Position numbers and translations under genes: made by a program | Source: CAYMEV01 sp964431655 [NCBI: uncultured bacterium] | GTDB taxonomy: Bacteria; CAYMEV01 | NCBI GenBank assembly: GCA_964431655.1 | Contig: CAYSKJ010000166.1 | Location: 1-6,738, forward strand | Length of the DNA: 6,738 bases | Direction of reading: 5' to 3' | The notes under the pieces: generated by a model | Told to the model about the DNA's origin: nothing | Database searches by the model: none | What the model saw: the letters and a program-made list of their open reading frames with translations, nothing else | Shown: one piece after another, positions 6,724 through 6,738 of the stretch | Position numbering within the stretch: position 1 is the stretch's first letter | Layout of the letters: every line of letters begins with the position of its first letter

Positions 6724-6737
6724 GTACTTCTTTTTGA
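6665..6737 (-). CDS. 3' end of the duplicated unidentified gene, probable transposase (partial)
   Basis: Read on the minus strand, the frame gives QKEVL followed by KAFGYEVNENWVLQKINP and a TAA stop at 6667-6665, so five more residues than the left copy are visible before the window edge. The amino acids shared with the left copy are identical. The gene comes in from the right and ends 200 bp before the methyltransferase start, on the same strand. The family is unrecognised from this short tail; transposase is inferred from duplication with flanks. Confidence 0.5.
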   Translation of the reverse strand, partial: QKEVLKAFGYEVNENWVLQKINP

Positions 6738-6738
6738 A

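Overview
The window is a bacterial, probably Gram-negative, glycan-modification locus of four clear membrane or soluble enzyme types: two large polytopic GT-C glycosyltransferases that are paralogs of each other, one GT2 polyprenyl-phosphate sugar synthase, and two overlapping SAM-dependent methyltransferases. The host cannot be named from the sequence. Frequent ATA (Ile) and AGG (Arg) codons, a mosaic base composition and this enzyme mix would fit an environmental anaerobe such as a Desulfobacterota or Nitrospirota member, but that is a weak guess.

Layout. Positions 1-115 are one copy of a repeat whose inverted partner lies at 6609-6723 (109 of 115 positions match). Each copy holds the last codons of a gene running inward from outside the window, plus about 55 bp of 3' flank. 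This is what the ends of two inverted insertion sequences would look like, although the transposase itself lies outside and was not seen. Inside the left repeat, a GT-C glycosyltransferase occupies 224-1909 on the minus strand and is AT-rich. An AT-rich divergent region (1910-2393) follows, holding a possible gene remnant (1920-2141) and candidate promoters. Then come the plus-strand pair: the GT2 synthase (2394-3386) and the second, more GC-rich GT-C protein (about 3439-5118). Convergent to these, on the minus strand, are two methyltransferases joined by an ATGA stop/start overlap (6465-5860 and 5863-5138).

How they may work together (inference from families). The GT2 enzyme would load a sugar onto undecaprenyl phosphate on the cytoplasmic face. 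The two GT-C proteins would use lipid-phosphate sugars on the outer face of the membrane to decorate a glycan, lipid or protein. The methyltransferases would methylate a sugar, glycan or lipid precursor. No acceptor, sugar or product can be read from the sequence.

Most notable: nested inverted repeats (the outer pair at the window edges and an inner pair formed by the two GT-C genes), and a patch of 120 bp within the GT-C paralogs that is about 91% identical, with 49 bp fully identical, although the genes differ strongly in base composition. This suggests gene conversion or exchange at the catalytic loop. I see no tRNA, rRNA, CRISPR array or classical strong terminator.
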